From assembly GCA_002417965.1 (NCBI GenBank), contig DIDD01000085.1, positions 1-9,976 on the forward strand: DNA of 9,976 nucleotides, given 5' to 3'. The stretch's first letter is position 1, and the number at the start of each line of letters is the position of its first letter. The DNA comes from Veillonellaceae bacterium UBA5809 (GTDB taxonomy: Bacteria > Bacillota > Negativicutes > Veillonellales > Dialisteraceae). The notes beneath the pieces were generated by a model. The model ran no database searches. It had not been told where the DNA came from and was given only the letters and a program-made list of their open reading frames with translations. Shown here one piece after another: positions 7,002 to 9,976 of this stretch. The position numbers and the translations under genes were made by a program.

Positions 7002-7448
7002 ATGACAGACCTTGAGTATATGCGGTGCGCTCTGTATGAAGCACAGCGGGCCGCCTCGGAAAAAGAAATTCCTGTCGGAGCCGTTCTTGTATATCAGGAT
7101 ACCCTGATTGCCGCATCCCATAACCGGCGGGAAAATGAAAATGATCCCACAGCCCATGCGGAAGTCCGTGTGCTTCAGGAAGCGGCACGAAAATTGGACC
7201 GCTGGAGATTGACTGACTGTACTCTTTATGTTACCATAGAACCGTGTCCCATGTGTGCGGGGGCTATTCTGAATGCCAGGATCAGCCGTCTCGTATACGG
7301 AGCAGACGATCCGAAAGCCGGTGCAGTCCGTTCTCTGTTTCATATTTTGAACAGTTCTGCCTTGAATCACCGTGTTTCTGTGCGGTCCGGCCTGTTGGAA
7401 AAAGAATGCCGTCTGCTGATGCAGAGTTTTTTTACAAAACGGCGCTGA
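7002..7448 (+). CDS. tadA: tRNA-specific adenosine(34) deaminase TadA
   Basis: TadA converts adenosine-34 to inosine in the wobble position of tRNA-Arg(ACG), allowing one tRNA to read several CGN codons. The 148-residue protein carries the cytidine-deaminase-type zinc site: H52 and catalytic E54 in HAE (52-54), and C82/C85 in PCPMC (81-85). IPVGAVLV (23-30), DPTAH (48-52) and the C-terminal YGADDPKAGAVRSLFHIL stretch are typical of TadA. I chose ATG 7002 because homology begins there. Longer in-frame readings extend back into trhA from a GTG near 6945 and add 19 residues unlike TadA. There is no strong ribosome site; the ATG follows the trhA stop by 1 nt, so reinitiation is likely. A tRNA-Ser gene lies 38 nt downstream and may share the transcript. 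Confidence 0.97.
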   Translation: MTDLEYMRCALYEAQRAASEKEIPVGAVLVYQDTLIAASHNRRENENDPTAHAEVRVLQEAARKLDRWRLTDCTLYVTIEPCPMCAGAILNARISRLVYGADDPKAGAVRSLFHILNSSALNHRVSVRSGLLEKECRLLMQSFFTKRR

Positions 7449-7486
7449 ACTGCGTATTTGTCAGCAGCAGCGTTGTCATCAATTAT

Positions 7487-7575
7487 GGAGCGGTATCGAA
7501 GTGGTCATAACGGGGCTGACTCGAAATCAGTTGTACCTTTGGGTACCGTGGGTTCGAATCCCACCCGCTCCGCCA
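7487..7575 (+). tRNA. tRNA-Ser (anticodon CGA)
   Basis: The gene folds as a class II tRNA. The acceptor stem is GGAGCGG (7487-7493) with CCGCTCC (7565-7571), discriminator G 7572 and encoded CCA 7573-7575. The anticodon stem GCTGA/TCAGT encloses the loop CTCGAAA with anticodon CGA at 7522-7524, which reads UCG serine codons. A long variable arm GTACC-TTT-GGTAC is present, as expected for serine, and the T arm is GTGGG-TTCGAAT-CCCAC. Mature length with CCA is 89 nt. There is no convincing promoter in the 38 nt after tadA, so it may be cut out of the trhA-tadA transcript. A strong terminator follows 11 nt later. Confidence 0.97.
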
Positions 7576-7585
7576 AGTAAAAATG

Positions 7586-7627
7586 AAGCGGTTCTGCCAG
7601 ATGTTATCTGACAGAACCGCTTTTTTT
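7586..7627 (+). terminator. Strong rho-independent terminator after tRNA-Ser
   Basis: AAGCGGTTCTG (7586-7596) pairs with CAGAACCGCTT (7612-7622), and the hairpin continues past one mismatch into CAGAT-GTT-ATCTG (7598-7610). Together they form a stem of about 16 bp with a 3-nt loop. Seven Ts (7621-7627) follow. This ends the trhA-tadA-tRNA unit. The fold is close to symmetrical, but the minus strand lacks an equally good T-tract. Confidence 0.93.
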
Positions 7628-7920
7628 ATGTCTCCCGTTGACAGACTGAAGAGCATAGGTCTTTTATACAGTCTGTACAGCAGCACCCATGGCCTGCCTG
7701 TTTTTCCCAATTCTTTTTTTAATCCGCTCTTCCATGACTCTGAATTAAAAATCCGGTTTTATAGAAAACTGCTGGCTGATCAGCCCGGAGCTTTGTGATG
7801 CGCCGCACATAAACCGTAAATTATAATACAGATACCGCGCTGCACCGGACCGCTTTTTTCATCTTTATGCGCTTTCCCGCCAAACAGAGGATGTCCGTTC
7901 CTGTATTCCCTCATTACTTA
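7628..7920. other. Gene-free stretch with one imperfect hairpin
   Basis: No credible gene is seen between the tRNA terminator and the promoter of the next gene. Open frames here are short and show no recognisable protein pattern. The one structure I see is ACAGACTG (7641-7648) pairing with CAGTCTGT (7669-7676), with an inner AAGA/TCTT pair, which could form a bulged hairpin. A TATAAT at 7822-7827 has no matching -35. The rest is unremarkable. It could hide a small RNA, but there is no positive evidence for one. Confidence 0.45.
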
Positions 7921-7929
7921 TGGTATAAT
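7921..7929 (+). promoter_or_regulatory. Extended -10 promoter element for the UPF0126/TRIC-like gene
   Basis: TGGTATAAT (7921-7929) is a perfect extended -10 (TGn plus TATAAT). It lies about 48 nt before the ATG at 7978. The -35 region at proper spacing (CTGTAT, 7901-7906) is poor, which is acceptable for an extended -10 promoter. It probably drives both this gene and the downstream DUF4127 gene, as no terminator lies between them. Confidence 0.6.
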
Positions 7930-7977
7930 CAGAAAATAAACAGGAAATATCCTGACTTTGAAGGAGGTTTTTGCTGG

Positions 7978-8631
7978 ATGTCAACCACCTGGACAATTCT
8001 GGAGATGACCGGAATTGTGGCCTTTGCTTTTTCCGGATCATTGGTCGGAATTTCACGGCGCATGGATATTTTCGGAATGATTGTTCTGGCTGTAGCTACC
8101 GCCGTAGGAGGCGGTATGATGCGGGATGTGCTGGCCGGACTTTTTCCTCCTCTGATTTTAAGAGATCCATTCGGCCTATTCCTGGCGGTAACAACAGCCT
8201 GTCTGGTTTTTGCCGGATATGAAATGATCCAGATCAACCGCCGGGAAAAAAAGTTGATTCTTATTGCCTATCATATATCTGACACCATCGGTCTGGCCTC
8301 CTTTACAGTAACCGGTGCAGTGACTGCCATCAGATACTTCCCCGATAATTCCGCCGTTCTTCCCGTTATGCTCGGCTTGATTACCGCCGTAGGAGGGGGC
8401 ATGATGCGGGATGTGCTGGCACAGAGAATTCCCGTCGTCCTGAAAGCGGATGTCTATGCCGTAGTCTCAGCAGGCGGTGCACTCATCACCTATATCACAT
8501 GGTATGAAGCCGGTTTGGCTCCTGCCTACTGGTCGGGATTCTTTTTTGTTCTGGCGGTCCGTCTCGCAGCCATTTATTTTCGATGGGATCTTCCCCATCC
8601 CAAACGCATGCAGGATCATTCCCGTTCCTGA
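7978..8631 (+). CDS. UPF0126 / TRIC-like membrane protein with internal duplication
   Basis: This 217-residue inner-membrane protein has about seven hydrophobic segments in two homologous halves plus a final helix. It belongs to the UPF0126 family (YadS/YicG-like, Pfam PF03458), which is related to TRIC cation channels and has also been labelled a glycine transporter family. Each half carries the family signature AVGGGMMRDVLA, at residues 42-53 and 137-148, with the conserved GGG and Arg-Asp. I chose ATG 7978 because a near-ideal AAGGAGG lies 9 nt upstream and homology begins there. A longer in-frame reading from 7867 would add 37 non-membrane residues and would cover the promoter. Only 47 nt separate it from the DUF4127 gene, so the two are likely co-transcribed. 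Substrate (K+, glycine or other) cannot be decided from sequence. Confidence 0.9.
   Translation: MSTTWTILEMTGIVAFAFSGSLVGISRRMDIFGMIVLAVATAVGGGMMRDVLAGLFPPLILRDPFGLFLAVTTACLVFAGYEMIQINRREKKLILIAYHISDTIGLASFTVTGAVTAIRYFPDNSAVLPVMLGLITAVGGGMMRDVLAQRIPVVLKADVYAVVSAGGALITYITWYEAGLAPAYWSGFFFVLAVRLAAIYFRWDLPHPKRMQDHSRS
8097..8420 (+). repeat. Paired 39-nt direct repeats within the UPF0126/TRIC-like gene
   Basis: The 39-nt segments 8097-8135 and 8382-8420 match at 37 positions, both beginning TACCGCCGTAGGAGG and ending GATGTGCTGGC. They encode the same signature peptide in each half of the protein, 95 residues apart. The duplication of the protein is ancient for the family, but the DNA identity here is higher than elsewhere in the two halves. 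Confidence 0.9.
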
Positions 8632-8665
8632 AAAACAGAAATGCTGTACCGTTTTAGTTCATGAC

Positions 8666-8681
8666 AGGAGGTTTTATTTTG
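8666..8681 (+). promoter_or_regulatory. Ribosome binding site that fixes a TTG start
   Basis: AGGAGG (8666-8671) lies 7 nt before TTG (8679-8681), near-optimal spacing. No in-frame ATG occurs between this site and the signal peptide, and a TTG start places a basic n-region directly before the hydrophobic core. This supports TTG as the true start codon of the DUF4127 gene. Confidence 0.85.
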
Positions 8682-9976
8682 AAGTTTCACAAAAAAATAT
8701 GGGTTGCCTGCGTAGCGGTCACACTCTTCTTCGTTTCCACTGCCGAGGCAAAAACCATTCTGCTGGTTCCGCAGGACAACCGTCCTGTCAGTCTGGCTTA
8801 CACCGTATCAACGGCAGAAAAAGCGGGCTATACCGTACTGACGCCTCCGGAGGCTTATCTTTCAGGAAGCAACTATCAGGGACAGCCTGATAAAATCTGG
8901 ACTTGGGTATTCCAGAATATGCAGTATGCCGATGCCTGTATTTTTTCTACAGATTCCCTGATATACGGCGGCCTGGTCGATTCCAGAAAACACAATGAAT
9001 CTCTTCTGGTCCTTATGAACAGGGAAAAACAATTGGCCCAGCTCCATGAGAAATATCCTTCTGTTCCCATCTATGCCTTTGGCACAATCATGCGTACGCC
9101 TTCTGCTTCGGGAAGCGGAGTTGAGCCCTATTATTATTCAGATTACGGGCCCAAAATATACCGTATTTCAGCCCTGCAGGACAAAGCCGACCTCAATACC
9201 ATGACCCCGGCGGAGGGCAGCGAGCTGCTGGCCTTAAAATTATCCGTTCCTGTAGAATATCTGCAGGACTGGTTCAGCCGCAGAACAAAAAATGCCCTGA
9301 TCAATGAAAAACTGATTGCTGATACCCAAAAGGGAGTATTTTCCTATTTCTGCCTGGGCCATGATGACAGCAGTCCCCAGGCCCAGTCGGGAATGGAATC
9401 CCGCTATCTCTCACAAGGCAGCCAAAAACTCCCTGTGCAGCGTTACGGCTCTTTCCCCGGTGCCGACCAGCTGGCTCTTCTGATGATTGCCCGCTATCAC
9501 GTGGATCTCCACAAACTGCAGCCCACCTTCACCGCCATTTATCCCCTGGGGGATGGGGCTGATACCATTCCCAGCTATGAAAGCCAGCCGATAGGAAAAA
9601 CCATTGCCGCCCATATTGCCGCTGTACGGGGCACAATGATTACAAAAAAAGAACCGGATATTCTTCTGGCCGTCAATACACCGCTCGCCTCTACAGGAGA
9701 ATCTGAGCAGTTTTCCAACTTTGCCATGCTGCGCAACAGCACCATCGAATTTGTAAACCGCATTCAGTCCGCGGAGAACAGAGGCATACCGGTGGCTGTG
9801 GTTGATGTTTATTTTGCCAATGGTTCAGACAATACTCTGATGAATCTCATGAACAAAAATCATCTTCTGGACCGCCTGGCTGCTTATAACGGATGGAATA
9901 CCGCCAGCAATACGATCGGCTATTCCATAGCCCAGGCCATTCTGGCTCCGTCCATGACACAGGAAGACCACCGCAT
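8679..9976 (+). CDS. Secreted DUF4127-family protein, partial at C-terminus
   Basis: The gene begins at TTG 8679 and runs off the right edge after about 432 codons; family members are usually around 500 residues, so most of it is visible. Residues 1-24 form a signal peptide: a basic KFHKK, a hydrophobic core to about residue 20, and a likely cut after AEA (22-24). No lipobox Cys is seen, so the mature protein is probably periplasmic or exported. The mature start ILLVPQDNRPVS (27-38), STDSLIYGGLVDSR (90-103), GHDDSSPQ (227-234), PGADQL (260-265) and YNGWNTASNTIG (403-414) are the conserved blocks of DUF4127. Many are rich in Asp, Arg and Asn, as expected for an enzyme active site, but I know of no assigned reaction. 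It follows the UPF0126/TRIC-like gene by 47 nt with no terminator, suggesting an operon. Family call is firm; function is unknown. Confidence 0.9.
   Translation, partial: MKFHKKIWVACVAVTLFFVSTAEAKTILLVPQDNRPVSLAYTVSTAEKAGYTVLTPPEAYLSGSNYQGQPDKIWTWVFQNMQYADACIFSTDSLIYGGLVDSRKHNESLLVLMNREKQLAQLHEKYPSVPIYAFGTIMRTPSASGSGVEPYYYSDYGPKIYRISALQDKADLNTMTPAEGSELLALKLSVPVEYLQDWFSRRTKNALINEKLIADTQKGVFSYFCLGHDDSSPQAQSGMESRYLSQGSQKLPVQRYGSFPGADQLALLMIARYHVDLHKLQPTFTAIYPLGDGADTIPSYESQPIGKTIAAHIAAVRGTMITKKEPDILLAVNTPLASTGESEQFSNFAMLRNSTIEFVNRIQSAENRGIPVAVVDVYFANGSDNTLMNLMNKNHLLDRLAAYNGWNTASNTIGYSIAQAILAPSMTQEDHR

Noticed and set aside
7487..7627. tRNA-Ser 3' end as an integration site for a genomic island
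   Set aside because: No integrase, no duplicated tRNA 3' end and no compositional change are visible in the window. The following genes look like normal chromosomal genes.
7483..7710. 75-codon minus-strand reading frame containing a SGWDSNPRYP stretch
   Set aside because: It is the complement of the tRNA-Ser gene and its terminator. The GWDSNPR pattern is a well-known artefact of translating the antisense strand of tRNA genes.
7583..7798. 71-codon plus-strand reading frame after the tRNA
   Set aside because: It begins just before the terminator stem and reads through the hairpin. It has no ribosome site and no recognisable protein pattern.
8477..8890. 137-codon plus-strand reading frame bridging the two right-hand genes
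   Set aside because: It is out of frame with both strongly supported genes and resembles no family.

Overview
The window looks like ordinary chromosome of a Firmicute with mid-range GC. Ribosome binding sites are strong (AGGAGG-type), genes are tightly packed, Rel is a bifunctional Firmicutes-type enzyme, RecJ carries a C-terminal extension of the Firmicutes kind, and the tRNA gene encodes its own CCA. A DUF4127 protein and an E. coli-like candidate Fur site make a Negativicutes host (Veillonella/Megasphaera/Dialister-like) my best guess. That is an inference from general resemblance and I could not test it.

Left part, minus strand (1-5256): a compact four-gene operon transcribed leftward, recJ - rel - dtd - MBL-fold hydrolase, with gaps of only 12, 17 and 15 nt. 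It joins a single-strand DNA exonuclease, the (p)ppGpp synthetase/hydrolase, a D-aminoacyl-tRNA proofreading enzyme and a glyoxalase II-like hydrolase whose C-terminus lies outside the window. The AT-rich leader upstream of recJ (5257-5400) holds a plausible extended -10 promoter, a perfect 17-bp tandem repeat just upstream of its -35, and a third copy of the repeat core between -35 and -10. The repeat resembles Fur-box hexamers. This is the most interesting regulatory signal in the window.

Middle (5474-6340): a minus-strand YbjN-like gene whose N-terminus carries three near-identical decapeptide repeats, encoded by a 30-bp tandem repeat. It ends in a clear rho-independent terminator that separates it from the recJ operon. 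A divergent intergenic region follows.

Right part, plus strand (6241-9976): trhA (hemolysin III/PAQR-type membrane protein) and tadA (tRNA adenosine deaminase) are almost fused, followed 38 nt later by a tRNA-Ser(CGA) gene and a strong terminator at 7586-7627. After about 350 bp without a gene comes a membrane protein of the UPF0126/TRIC-like family with an internal duplication. It is followed by a secreted DUF4127 protein that starts with TTG and runs off the right edge.

I found no mobile element, CRISPR array, toxin-antitoxin pair or defence system. The candidates for new biology are small: the repeat-bearing operator of the recJ-rel operon, the repeat-bearing YbjN-like protein, and the uncharacterised DUF4127 locus.
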